From contig JACMNB010000041.1 in assembly GCA_014378845.1 (NCBI GenBank), positions 1 to 64,000 on the forward strand: DNA of 64,000 nucleotides, read 5' to 3'. The stretch is from Methylotenera sp. GTDB lineage: Bacteria > Pseudomonadota > Gammaproteobacteria > Burkholderiales > Methylophilaceae. The notes under the pieces were generated by a model that ran no database searches, was not told the DNA's origin, and saw only the letters and a program-made list of their open reading frames with translations. A program made the translations under genes and the position numbers. Positions 19,457 to 26,964 of the stretch are shown in pieces. Positions within the stretch are counted from its first letter, which is position 1. Every line of letters begins with the position of its first letter.

Positions 19457-20806
19457 CTACTGTATAAACGCGTTAAAGTACACAGTAATATAGCTACCTG
19501 CTGCTAATGTTGTTGCAGCGCCAGCTGCAATAGCGCTGGTGGTTAACGAGCTAAACGTAATGGTGACAGTTTGGCCGGCAATTGCACCGCCTGCTGTCAT
19601 TGCATCAGCAGCAGCGCCCGGGGCTGTTACGCCAGGGCCAATACCTGCGCCAGTTTTTGCGGCAAAGCCAGTACCAGAAAAAGTGTTTGCACCGTTTCCG
19701 CTAACACAGTTTGTGGCTGGTAGGGCGCCGCTATTAAGTTTAGGGTCAAACACAATACCAGTGGCGCCACCTGAAGTGGCTGGGCCAGAACCTGCTAATT
19801 GCAACACGTCTGATAAAGTAGTCAATGAGGCCGCTGCTGCACCTGTATTAACAATCGTAATGGCATACTGCACTGCCGCGCCCGGAATGTTTTTTGGGTT
19901 AGCATTACCATTAACTGGATCGCACACGAGATTAACTGTTTTAGCGACACTTAAATTGGCAGAAACCACTTTATAGGCATCGTTTGCAATTGCTTTAGCA
20001 TCAACGCCAGCTTGCACTGGGTTTGTGTTATTTGCATTTGCAGTTGCAACTGCTGGGTCAGCAAATACGACATCAACACCAGCAGTGTTGGTAGCTGCAT
20101 TGGTTAACGCTGCGCCTTGAGCAGTAGCTGCGCCGCCAGCTAAGGTAGTTGCTGTTAAGCTCACATTGGCTTGATCGTTGTTAACCTGCGTGCCTGGAAT
20201 ACTGGCGCAAACCACATAAATAACCTTAGTAAGATCAGGCAATAACTCGTCAACAAACGTTGCAGTATCTGCCGCTTGATAACCTGGAGTGCCATTGGTT
20301 TCTGCAAACACATTACATGCGCCTGTGTCAAAGTTGTCGTTCGTGGTAAACACAGTGCTGCCTGTAGCTAGTTGAGCCGCCGCAAATGAGTAATCTTGCA
20401 CCGTATTACCAGTATTGGTTAATGTGTAAGTGGTTACCACATTGGTTTGACCAGGCACTACTGGAACTGCCGCTACATCATTGGTCACTAAAGTTAAATT
20501 GACTTTGTTATCCACTACAAAAGCCGTGTTAATCGCACCGTTTGAACCAGCCGTACAAGTCGTACCAGATGTGCCGCCATTGCCAAGGCTATTACCAGCA
20601 GGGCCTGTGGCAGAACAAATTTCGTTTTGCGCAACGCCGCTAACGGAGTATCCAAGTTTGGCGATGTTGTTAATGGCGGTGCCAGACGCTGTACCCGCTG
20701 CCCAAGCTGCTTGAGAGAACATCAGCGAGGCTGCAATAATCAGCCCGCCGAATAGTTTGGTCTGCGAAGGCGCAGACTGCACTTTTAATTTCCTGATGAA
20801 TTTCAT
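19457..20806 (-). CDS. Secreted DUF11-type protein, 449 residues
   Basis: The signal peptide KLFGGLIIAASLMFSQAAWAAG is followed directly by GTAINNIAKLGYSVSGVAQN, the module shared with the 360-residue and 1744-residue proteins of the cluster. The middle contains TTYTLTNTGNTVQDYSF, and a stretch GYQAADTATFVDELLPDLTK that closely parallels its 360-residue neighbour, so the two are paralogues. A DUF11-like segment (NPKNIPGAAVQYAITIVNTG) follows near residue 300. The composition is rich in Ala, Thr, Asn and Val with few charged residues, typical of extracellular proteins. No enzymatic motif, lipobox or sorting signal was recognised. It ends 20 bp before the giant barrel gene. Confidence 0.75.
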   Translation of the reverse strand: MKFIRKLKVQSAPSQTKLFGGLIIAASLMFSQAAWAAGTASGTAINNIAKLGYSVSGVAQNEICSATGPAGNSLGNGGTSGTTCTAGSNGAINTAFVVDNKVNLTLVTNDVAAVPVVPGQTNVVTTYTLTNTGNTVQDYSFAAAQLATGSTVFTTNDNFDTGACNVFAETNGTPGYQAADTATFVDELLPDLTKVIYVVCASIPGTQVNNDQANVSLTATTLAGGAATAQGAALTNAATNTAGVDVVFADPAVATANANNTNPVQAGVDAKAIANDAYKVVSANLSVAKTVNLVCDPVNGNANPKNIPGAAVQYAITIVNTGAAAASLTTLSDVLQLAGSGPATSGGATGIVFDPKLNSGALPATNCVSGNGANTFSGTGFAAKTGAGIGPGVTAPGAAADAMTAGGAIAGQTVTITFSSLTTSAIAAGAATTLAAGSYITVYFNAFIQ

Positions 20807-20917
20807 GGTAAATCTCCTAAAAAAATAAAACTACAAAGTAAAACTTAATTAAAAACTGCAAAAAAAACTGACTAAAAAACTGACTAAAATTTGTTACCAA
20901 AACTTAAAACTAAACTG

Positions 20918-21088
20918 CTAAAGCTGTAATTTGTGGGTCAAAAGTGAGTGAATTTCACCGCGTTTTTTACGCACAAAACCCGCATGGCTGCGGGATTCGA
21001 AATCATCAATTGCTGGCGGCGGTGCCGGCTGCGGCAGCATAAATCGACGTATGGGAATCATTAATATTCGGTTAATCTGATTTTTCAT
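20918..21088 (-). CDS. Small basic hypothetical protein (56 residues)
   Basis: The frame from ATG 21088 encodes MKNQINRILMIPIRRFMLPQ... with a proline-rich patch (PQPAPPPA) and a basic C-terminal half. AAGAG lies just upstream of the ATG as a weak ribosome-binding site; an upstream ATG at 21127 extends the frame by 13 residues. It lies within the same-strand surface cluster, 30 to 110 bp from its neighbours. No family recognised. A perfect 6-bp hairpin (20980-20995) lies inside the frame, so part of this interval may act as an RNA signal and the ORF could be fortuitous. Confidence 0.35.
   Translation of the reverse strand: MKNQINRILMIPIRRFMLPQPAPPPAIDDFESRSHAGFVRKKRGEIHSLLTHKLQL
20980..20995 (-). 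terminator. Hairpin, possible weak terminator after the 167-residue gene
   Basis: CCCGCA and TGCGGG pair perfectly around a TGGC loop. Read on the minus strand the stem is followed by TTTTG. It lies about 135 bp beyond the stop of the preceding gene and could reduce read-through into the 449-residue gene, or stabilise RNA ends. The short T-run makes it a weak candidate. Confidence 0.4.
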
Positions 21089-21130
21089 TTCAATTCTCTT
21101 TTTTAATTTGTAAAATTTGGCTAGCAAGTT

Positions 21131-21634
21131 TTATTTAACTTTTGCCTTAAAGCCAACATCACTACTTTTGCCTGTGGCTAAATCGCCTTTGTAAATCCAG
21201 CGGATATCCGTGAAATCGGCCGCTTGGGCAGGGCGCCGTTTGCCATCTTTGCCTGCAACAGTTAATTTTTCTGGAGCATCATAGGTTTTGCCGCCATCTA
21301 CAGAGTAAGTAATAACGGTGTTTGCACCCGTTGCACTATCTGCGCTGTACAGCATATTGGCGGGCACAGGGTTGGTTATCATGATGTTGCTGATGGGTTT
21401 ATCAATGGTATTTTTGAAAGTGGTGGTGTAAATCACCTCGCCGTCGGGCGCAACTTTTTTGGCAGCAACGCGCTTAGTCTCTTTTTTGCCATCTTTGATG
21501 GTGGTAACGTCCACTTCGGCTTTGTTGCTAAATTCGACGCCTGCAGCGTAAGCCGAAAAGCTAATTGTGCTGGCGAGTAGCGCAGCAAAGCTTAAGTTGA
21601 TTAATTTTGATAGTTGAATAGCGGGTGATTTCAT
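21131..21634 (-). CDS. Secreted single-domain DUF11-like protein
   Basis: The 167-residue protein starts at ATG 21634, chosen because AAGGAG lies 7-8 bases upstream; the frame also extends 20 codons further, but without such support. A signal peptide (LINLSFAALLASTISFSAYAAG) is followed by one domain with GEVIYTTTFKNTIDKPISNIMITNPVPANMLY (residues cited in part), the hallmark of DUF11 or bacterial Ig-like repeats. Lys-rich segments (KDGKKETKRVAAKK) make it more basic than its neighbours. It lies 73 bp downstream of the 360-residue gene. Likely a periplasmic or surface protein; function unknown. Confidence 0.7.
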   Translation of the reverse strand: MKSPAIQLSKLINLSFAALLASTISFSAYAAGVEFSNKAEVDVTTIKDGKKETKRVAAKKVAPDGEVIYTTTFKNTIDKPISNIMITNPVPANMLYSADSATGANTVITYSVDGGKTYDAPEKLTVAGKDGKRRPAQAADFTDIRWIYKGDLATGKSSDVGFKAKVK

Positions 21635-21707
21635 GGTGGTTCTCCTTGCTTGAAAAATTGATTTAGAGATGGCTAGTTGCTTGATATTGTTCATCGTGTT
21701 GATGGGC

Positions 21708-22769
21708 TTAGTTAATAGTTGCTTTAAATTGAATGGTAAGGTTGGCAGGCGCAGCTACGTTGCCAAAATTGACGGTTAAAGTGTTTGGCGTGGTAGCGCC
21801 AAAATCAGAACTTAGTGCGCTAGGCGGCACAATTAAACCGTTTGCATAGGTGAGGTTAGCTGGCAAAGGGTCTGTTATCACTAGCCCATCTGCAAAGCCA
21901 GAGCCCGTTACAGTGATTAGCAATTGGTACGAAATGACCGTGCCTGTTTTGGCTTCATTGCAATCAGCAGGGGCCGGGCTGCAAGTAGCGCTTTTGGTGA
22001 TGTTGGTTGCCACAGTCACTACGCGATAAGCATCGCGCGCCGTGGCAGCCGCGTCGCCACCAGTTTGCGCAGGTATCGTACCGTTTGCGTTTGGGGCTAA
22101 AGTTGGGTCAGCAAAGACAATATCGATGCCCGGCGAATTAGGCGTTACAGTGTCGTTAGTTAACAAGGCACCTTTTGTCCCAGCCGTTCCGCCAATTAAC
22201 GCGGTTGCAGTTAAGCTAACAACGGCTACAGTGTTAATGGCTTGTGCGGGCGGGATATTACACACCACGTAAACTGTTTTGGTTAAATCTGGCGCAAGCT
22301 CATCAATAAAAGTGGCTAAATCTTCTGCCGCTTGGTACCCAGCATTTGCGCCGCTTTCTGCAAAGGCTGCACAGCCAGTTGCATCAAAGCTATCGCTAGA
22401 TGGCGGCAAATTGTTGAATATGAGTGTGCCACTCGGCAAGTTAGCTGTAGCAAGATTAAAGTCTTGCGTGTCGTTGCCCGTGTTGGTGACAGTAAAGGTG
22501 GTAACAGCAACGGCTTGCCCTGGCGCTACAATGCTTGGCGCGCCGTTAGCTTCCGCTACAGCTAAATTAATTATTCTATCGACCAAAAAAGTTGCAGCAG
22601 GGCTGGTAATACTGGCCTGCACAATGCCGTTAACATCATAAGCCAGTGTGGCGGTGTTAGTAATTGACGTATTGACGGCTGTGCCAGCAGCAAATGCTAA
22701 ATTGCTAGAAGCCAGCAAAACAAATGTCGATAAACACAATGCAGCAAAAATTTTAGAAAATGTTGACAT
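21708..22769 (-). CDS. Secreted DUF11-type protein, paralogue of the 449-residue protein
   Basis: From ATG 22769 the product is 353 residues; a GTG at 22790 would add seven. Signal peptide IFAALCLSTFVLLASSNLAFAAG is followed by GTAVNTSITNTATLAYDVNG, the N-terminal module common to the cluster. The segments TTFTVTNTGNDTQDFNLA and GYQAAEDLATFIDELAPDL align with the 449-residue protein, and a DUF11-like C-terminal domain ends with ITDPLPANLTY and a short beta strand. Secretion beyond the inner membrane is implied, but no anchor is visible. It is the first long gene of the cluster. Palindromes overlap its start, so transcription or translation initiation may be regulated there. Confidence 0.75.
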   Translation of the reverse strand: MSTFSKIFAALCLSTFVLLASSNLAFAAGTAVNTSITNTATLAYDVNGIVQASITSPAATFLVDRIINLAVAEANGAPSIVAPGQAVAVTTFTVTNTGNDTQDFNLATANLPSGTLIFNNLPPSSDSFDATGCAAFAESGANAGYQAAEDLATFIDELAPDLTKTVYVVCNIPPAQAINTVAVVSLTATALIGGTAGTKGALLTNDTVTPNSPGIDIVFADPTLAPNANGTIPAQTGGDAAATARDAYRVVTVATNITKSATCSPAPADCNEAKTGTVISYQLLITVTGSGFADGLVITDPLPANLTYANGLIVPPSALSSDFGATTPNTLTVNFGNVAAPANLTIQFKATIN

Positions 22770-22798
22770 TTTTTGTCTAAAAATGGACACAAAATGTC
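22765..22798. promoter_or_regulatory. Twin palindromes GACA-N5-TGTC, possible operator
   Basis: Two 13-bp palindromes of the form GACA-N5-TGTC lie at 22765-22777 and 22786-22798, centres 21 bp apart (two helical turns), and a further TGACA half-site in opposite orientation lies at 22806-22810. They overlap the start of the 360-residue surface-protein frame. This spacing suits a regulator binding as two dimers on one DNA face. The regulator is unknown. Confidence 0.4.
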
Positions 22799-22859
22799 AG
22801 TTTGATGACACTCATTAAAGCTGTGATGTTTGGTACGCGATAAGACATATTGATTGTTA

Positions 22860-22994
22860 TTAATTATCGCGCATTATAATTGCGAAAAAATTATTTTTAG
22901 ATAGCTTCAACCCATTGATTACAATGGTATTTATAGAGTTTATTTTGCTTCTAATAATAGACAGCATTTTAATTTTTGTTTGTACGATTGCCAT
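22860..22994 (-). CDS. Small basic peptide at the head of the surface operon (44 residues)
   Basis: A short frame with a strong ribosome-binding site: GGGAG stands 6-7 bases before the ATG at 22994. It encodes MAIVQTKIKMLSIIRSKINS followed by a mixed hydrophobic and basic stretch ending IMRDN. It sits about 30 bases downstream of a good promoter and about 90 bases upstream of the first secreted protein, on the same strand. It could be a leader peptide or a small functional protein. No family recognised; the good initiation signals are the main support. Confidence 0.45.
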   Translation of the reverse strand: MAIVQTKIKMLSIIRSKINSINTIVINGLKLSKNNFFAIIMRDN

Positions 22995-23030
22995 GATTTC
23001 TCCCTTTGTAATCTTAATTCTTGTATTTTC

Positions 23031-23058
23031 ATTATATTAACTGCAATTAGTATGCCAA
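23031..23058 (-). promoter_or_regulatory. Sigma70-type promoter for the surface-protein operon
   Basis: On the minus strand TTGGCA (23058-23053) is separated by 16 bases from a consensus TATAAT (23036-23031). Transcription would begin near 23024, about 30 bases before the small ORF at 22994, and would continue into the secreted-protein genes. Confidence 0.6.
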
Positions 23059-23385
23059 ATCAATTAGTTAAGGCCGCTTACTTAATAAATTAAATTAAGT
23101 TTACAATTCAGTTGCATTTTGCATGAAATAAATATTAATTTAGAATTTTTGCTAGGCTTATTGAGTGATTGAAAATAAATCAATTGCAGGCAGAGAACTT
23201 AGAAAATAGCCTGATCAATAATCAATTTTTATTGCCTAGTAATTGGCTTACTTTCCATGTTATTTTCGATTAGTCGTTGAGATGGATTTGAAAGTATTGA
23301 ATGCTATGACTTTTGTAAAAATGAGCCCCTATAGAATTTAACATAATATACATTATACGAAGTAAATATGACATAAGTAATGGCC
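23059..23385. other. AT-rich intergenic region, nothing further recognised
   Basis: About 330 bp between the surface operon promoter and the terminator of the next upstream gene. It is strongly AT-rich with frequent stops in all frames. I see no gene, tRNA or clear repeat. It may hold upstream regulatory sites for the surface operon. Confidence 0.5.
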
Positions 23386-23386
23386 G

Positions 23387-23413
23387 TAAAAAAGCCGAGC
23401 TATTCTACTCGGC
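23387..23413 (-). terminator. Intrinsic terminator of the 126-residue secreted-protein gene
   Basis: On the minus strand GCCGAG (23413-23408) pairs with CTCGGC (23399-23394) across an 8-base loop and is followed by a run of six T. It lies about 30 bp after the gene stop at 23442. Confidence 0.8.
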
Positions 23414-23441
23414 CTAGATAATGACTATAAAAATCAGTTAG

Positions 23442-23822
23442 TTACTTGTTATTAAAAAATGCAATATTTAACACGCGGTCATTAACAAAAGTTATTTCGG
23501 TTTCTTTGTAAGTATGTTTTGGATCATACTTAACGATGTTTTTGTAATACCACATTTCGACTTTAACTTTTTTAGATTTGCCGTCATCGACATCTTTGCC
23601 GCCGACCATAGCGCTGGCGTTAGATGGTTTAACCGACAACTCTTTTTTTGCTGGTACGCCTAGTTTTTCGGCTATTACAGTTTTGGTTTTGCCACTAAAT
23701 TTATCTAAAAATTCATTTTCTGTATAAGTTTTAACAGCGCCCACAGCAAATGCAGTGGTTGCGGTTAGCAAGCCTAAGATTAGGCCATTAATTAAAATTT
23801 TGTTTAGTGTAATTCGAGCCAT
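23442..23822 (-). CDS. Small secreted protein, possibly BamE/SmpA-like
   Basis: The 126-residue product has a signal peptide (NGLILGLLTATTAFAVG). The mature part has an early helix FSGKTKTVIAEKLGVPAKK and a later strand pair with MWYYKNIVKY and ETEITFVNDRVLNIAFFN. A helix that sets up a specific protein, then WYY and a FVNDRV strand, recalls the BamE/SmpA fold of outer-membrane lipoproteins, but there is no lipobox cysteine and the resemblance is weak. It is monocistronic with its own terminator. Probably periplasmic; function unassigned. Confidence 0.6.
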   Translation of the reverse strand: MARITLNKILINGLILGLLTATTAFAVGAVKTYTENEFLDKFSGKTKTVIAEKLGVPAKKELSVKPSNASAMVGGKDVDDGKSKKVKVEMWYYKNIVKYDPKHTYKETEITFVNDRVLNIAFFNNK

Positions 23823-23906
23823 TTTCGTAAAAACCCTTTTAAATTCAATGATTAGCCAATTTAACGCCTTGTAATGCGTTTTGTTGACGTGATTAATAGT
23901 TTACCA

Positions 23907-24671
23907 TTAATTAACCTGCAATTTTAAGCCGTCATAGCCCGCGTATACATCTTTTGGCAGCTTGCTTGACAACAATGCATATTCTAATTCATGCGTCATA
24001 TGAATCAAGTAACTGTATTTAGCTTTAATACGACTAATATAAGCCAAGCTTTGTTCAATATTAATATGCGTTGGGTGCGCTGCTTCGCGCAGGCAATCAA
24101 TCAGCACAATGTCCAAGTTTTTTAAAAGCGCAAAAGATGTTTCTGGTATTTCTGATACGTCGGTTAAATACGCGATATTGCCGACACGATAGCCGAAGAT
24201 ATGGCTTTTTCCGTGCATCACTGGGATTGGCGTAACTGTCACACCAAATAAATTAAACGGCTCATCCATACTTTCTACGCGCAGTACCGGCATTTCCCAA
24301 AAATTACTTGGTTCACGTAAAGTATAACCAAACTTCTGTGAAATATGCGCCGCAGCATCCGCATTTGCGTACAAAGGAATTTGCTGACGTTGCAGCACGC
24401 AAAATGCGCGTAAATCATCGATGCCATGCAAGTGATCGGCATGCGTGTGGGTGTACAGCACGGCGTCCACGCGATTAATATTTTCGCGCAGCGCTTGACT
24501 GCGTAAATCTGGGCCGGTATCGATGAGAATATTTTCGCCAGAATCCAGTGTAATTAAGCTTGAACAGCGCGTGCGTTTGTTGCGCACATCCTTAGAAATG
24601 CAGGTGTCACAGCGGCAACCGACAACTGGCGTACCTGCGCTGGAGCCAACGCCTAGCATGGTAAGTTGCAT
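23907..24671 (-). CDS. MBL-fold metallo-hydrolase (PhnP-like)
   Basis: A 254-residue metallo-beta-lactamase-fold phosphodiesterase-type enzyme. The metal site THTHADHLHG (about 94-103) is complete, with a further aspartate in AYLTDVSE and histidine in LIHMTHE. The N-terminus holds CRCDTC, a cysteine cluster seen in PhnP-like proteins. Relatives act on cyclic phosphates or related phosphodiesters; the substrate here is not known. No phosphonate genes are nearby. The start overlaps the tatD stop by one base (TAATG), a translationally coupled pair at the end of the holB-tmk operon. Confidence 0.85.
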   Translation of the reverse strand: MQLTMLGVGSSAGTPVVGCRCDTCISKDVRNKRTRCSSLITLDSGENILIDTGPDLRSQALRENINRVDAVLYTHTHADHLHGIDDLRAFCVLQRQQIPLYANADAAAHISQKFGYTLREPSNFWEMPVLRVESMDEPFNLFGVTVTPIPVMHGKSHIFGYRVGNIAYLTDVSEIPETSFALLKNLDIVLIDCLREAAHPTHINIEQSLAYISRIKAKYSYLIHMTHELEYALLSSKLPKDVYAGYDGLKLQVN

Positions 24672-25462
24672 TAATTCGCCGCCCTACTATTACCCGTTTT
24701 TGCCTGTTTAAATAGCGTGAAAAAATTATTGGTGGTGGCTTGCATCACTGCATCTAAGCTAATGCCGCGCAAATTGGCAATTTCTTGCGCAACGTATTTG
24801 ACATACGCAGGCTGATTGGTTTTGCCGCGAAAAGGCATAGGCGCGAGGTAAGGAGAGTCTGTTTCCACCAATATTTTATCGAGCGGAATTGCTTGCGCGA
24901 CTGCTTTTATTTGTGCTGCATTTTTAAAGGTAACAATGCCCGAAAATGAAATATAAAAACCCATTTCAATGGCTGCCAAGGCAACGTCTAGGCTTTCAGT
25001 AAAGCAGTGCATCACCCCGCCCACTTGTTTTGCGCCCTCTTCCCGCATGATGCGTAAAGTATCATCTGCAGCACTTCTTGTGTGTATAATCAATGGTTTA
25101 GCGCATGCTATGGCAGCGCGAATATGGGTGCGAAATCGCATCCGTTGCCATTCTAAATCGCCAGTTAAACGAAAGTAATCCAAACCAGTTTCGCCAATGG
25201 CCACAATTTTTGGATGTTGTGCTAAGGTTAGTAATTGTTCGACAGTCGGCTCTTCAATATCTTCATAATCAGGATGCACGCCAACCGACGCATAAAAATT
25301 GTCGAAGCGTTCTGCCAAACCTAATACTTCAGGGAATTTATCGAGCGTGACTGATACGCACAAGGCATGACCGACTTGCGCTTCTTGCATATTCAATCTA
25401 AGTGATTGAATATTATCAATAAGTTCTGGAAAATTAAGGTGGCAGTGAGAATCGACTAGCAT
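24671..25462 (-). CDS. TatD-family metal-dependent hydrolase (YcfH-like)
   Basis: A 263-residue TIM-barrel metallohydrolase. It opens with the metal-binding motif LVDSHCHLNF and has GETGLDY, IHTRSA, MHCFTES and ETDSPYLAP, the standard TatD signatures. Family members have 3'-5' exonuclease or D-aminoacyl-tRNA deacylase-type activities. In enterobacteria ycfH also directly follows holB; here a PilZ gene intervenes. The stop overlaps the MBL start by one base. Confidence 0.93.
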   Translation of the reverse strand: MLVDSHCHLNFPELIDNIQSLRLNMQEAQVGHALCVSVTLDKFPEVLGLAERFDNFYASVGVHPDYEDIEEPTVEQLLTLAQHPKIVAIGETGLDYFRLTGDLEWQRMRFRTHIRAAIACAKPLIIHTRSAADDTLRIMREEGAKQVGGVMHCFTESLDVALAAIEMGFYISFSGIVTFKNAAQIKAVAQAIPLDKILVETDSPYLAPMPFRGKTNQPAYVKYVAQEIANLRGISLDAVMQATTNNFFTLFKQAKTGNSRAAN

Positions 25463-25533
25463 GGTATTGTGACAAACAAAAAAGTAATACGTGCTATTTT
25501 ACAGCGTTTATATAAACAATTACGCAGATAAAA

Positions 25534-25911
25534 TTACATGGTATGCGTGGCGCGATTAGCTTTAAGCGCGCCACCTAAAATCGCTTCAATTTTTTTTTTA
25601 ACTTCTATGCCGCCATCTTTTTCGCTAAATTGCACGCCGATACCTTGCGGGCGATTTGCTTGCGCCACAGGCGTAATCCACACTACTTTGCCCACCACTT
25701 TAAGCTTCATTGGGTCGTCAACCAAACTTAATAACATGAACACTTCTTCGCCAATTTTAAAGCTTTTATTGGTGGGAATAAACAGGCCGCCACCTTTAAC
25801 ATAAGGCATATAGGCTGCATATAGGGCTGATTTTTCTTTAATAGCCAGCGATAATACGCCAGGTTTGTTACTGGCTTCTTTAATTTGGTCGGTAGTGGCT
25901 TGTATGTTCAA
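25534..25911 (-). CDS. pilZ: PilZ-domain protein
   Basis: A 125-residue stand-alone PilZ protein between holB and tatD, the position it has in Pseudomonas and many beta- and gammaproteobacteria. Segments GGLFIPTNKSFKIGEEVFMLLSL and KVVGKVVWITP followed by GIGVQF match the type-IV-pilus PilZ subfamily. The usual c-di-GMP-binding RxxxR is not evident near the N-terminus, as in the non-binding type IV pilus form, which acts with PilB and FimX-like partners. No pilus genes are visible in the window. Confidence 0.85.
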   Translation of the reverse strand: MNIQATTDQIKEASNKPGVLSLAIKEKSALYAAYMPYVKGGGLFIPTNKSFKIGEEVFMLLSLVDDPMKLKVVGKVVWITPVAQANRPQGIGVQFSEKDGGIEVKKKIEAILGGALKANRATHTM

Positions 25912-25941
25912 TTAACAGCTCTTTTCTAACATAATTTTTGT

Positions 25942-26937
25942 TTATCTCAATTTAACTGGCTTAAACAATTGTGTGTATTGTAACAATATATTTTCAAGCT
26001 GCAATTCGTTATTTAATGGGTGATTCACCAACTTTTTAGCCTCTAGCAATTGTTGTTGAAAGCGCAGTAATAAACTTAAGTTTACGCTTTTGCTTAAAGC
26101 TTGCAAAGCGTTGCTGTGACTTAAATGATAATGTAGCTGCTGGGCGAGCTTACAAGCCGCTAAATCAAACACCCATTTTTGTAAGGCATCAATCGCACGC
26201 CCCATGCCAAGCCCCGTAAACAAAGGCGCGCAGGCAAATGCATCTAATTGCGCGCCTTGGCTTAAATGCTTGGTAAGCGTGGCGATTAAATCGCCCTCCT
26301 CAGCTATTTGCAACGCTAATAAAGGCGCTCCGCCAGCTAAATTAAGTGCTTGTTCGACATTGCTGATGCCTTGTTGTTGAAGCCAATGTAGTGAATCTGC
26401 TTTAGCTGGCAGCGGCATATCAATCGCTTGGCAACGGCTTATAATCGTGGCCAATAAACGTTGCGGCTGGCTAGTGACCAGCAAAAAAATGGTGTTAGTT
26501 GGCGGCTCTTCTAGCATTTTAAGCAATGCGTTAGCAGAAGCGGTGTTAAGCGTTTCGGCAGGCGAAATCAATACCACGCGGCGGCTATTCACTTGATGCG
26601 AAGAAAGGCTTAGATAATCAATCAATTGACGAATTTGTGCGACTGAAATTTGGCTTTTTTTAGCGGCCTTCTTTTTAGGTGCTTCGTCACTCGTTTCTAC
26701 ATCTTCTGGGGCAATCAATTTAAAATCTGGGTGGCCTTCTTCGGCAAACCACACGCAGTTTTGGCAAGTGCCACAAGCCGTTTTATCTACTTTTGGCGCT
26801 GCGCATAATAAGGATTGCGACAATTTAATAGCCAATTCGTGTTTGCCAATGCCCTCACGGCCACGTAATAACAGCGCATGTGGCAAGCTTGCGCGCTGCA
26901 TAATTTGTTGCCATTGAGATTGTTGCCAGCTATACAT
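25942..26937 (-). CDS. holB: DNA polymerase III subunit delta'
   Basis: Delta' is a stator subunit of the clamp loader that places the beta sliding clamp on DNA. The 331-residue protein has the AAA+ P-loop-like GREGIGKHELA (about 26-36), a zinc module with CGTCQNC, the sensor-like NALLKMLEEPP, and SRCQAIDMPLP, all typical of HolB. The C-terminal third is the oligomerisation domain. It follows tmk with 27 bp between them, the standard tmk-holB arrangement. Confidence 0.95.
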   Translation of the reverse strand: MYSWQQSQWQQIMQRASLPHALLLRGREGIGKHELAIKLSQSLLCAAPKVDKTACGTCQNCVWFAEEGHPDFKLIAPEDVETSDEAPKKKAAKKSQISVAQIRQLIDYLSLSSHQVNSRRVVLISPAETLNTASANALLKMLEEPPTNTIFLLVTSQPQRLLATIISRCQAIDMPLPAKADSLHWLQQQGISNVEQALNLAGGAPLLALQIAEEGDLIATLTKHLSQGAQLDAFACAPLFTGLGMGRAIDALQKWVFDLAACKLAQQLHYHLSHSNALQALSKSVNLSLLLRFQQQLLEAKKLVNHPLNNELQLENILLQYTQLFKPVKLR

Positions 26938-26964
26938 CGTTTTTAATAAAGTAGTAATTAATTA

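Noticed and set aside
19539-19976. 145-residue plus-strand ORF opposite the 449-residue gene
   Set aside because: Antisense shadow; hydrophobic Ala/Val/Pro-rich translation results from the Thr/Asn/Ala-rich sense strand.
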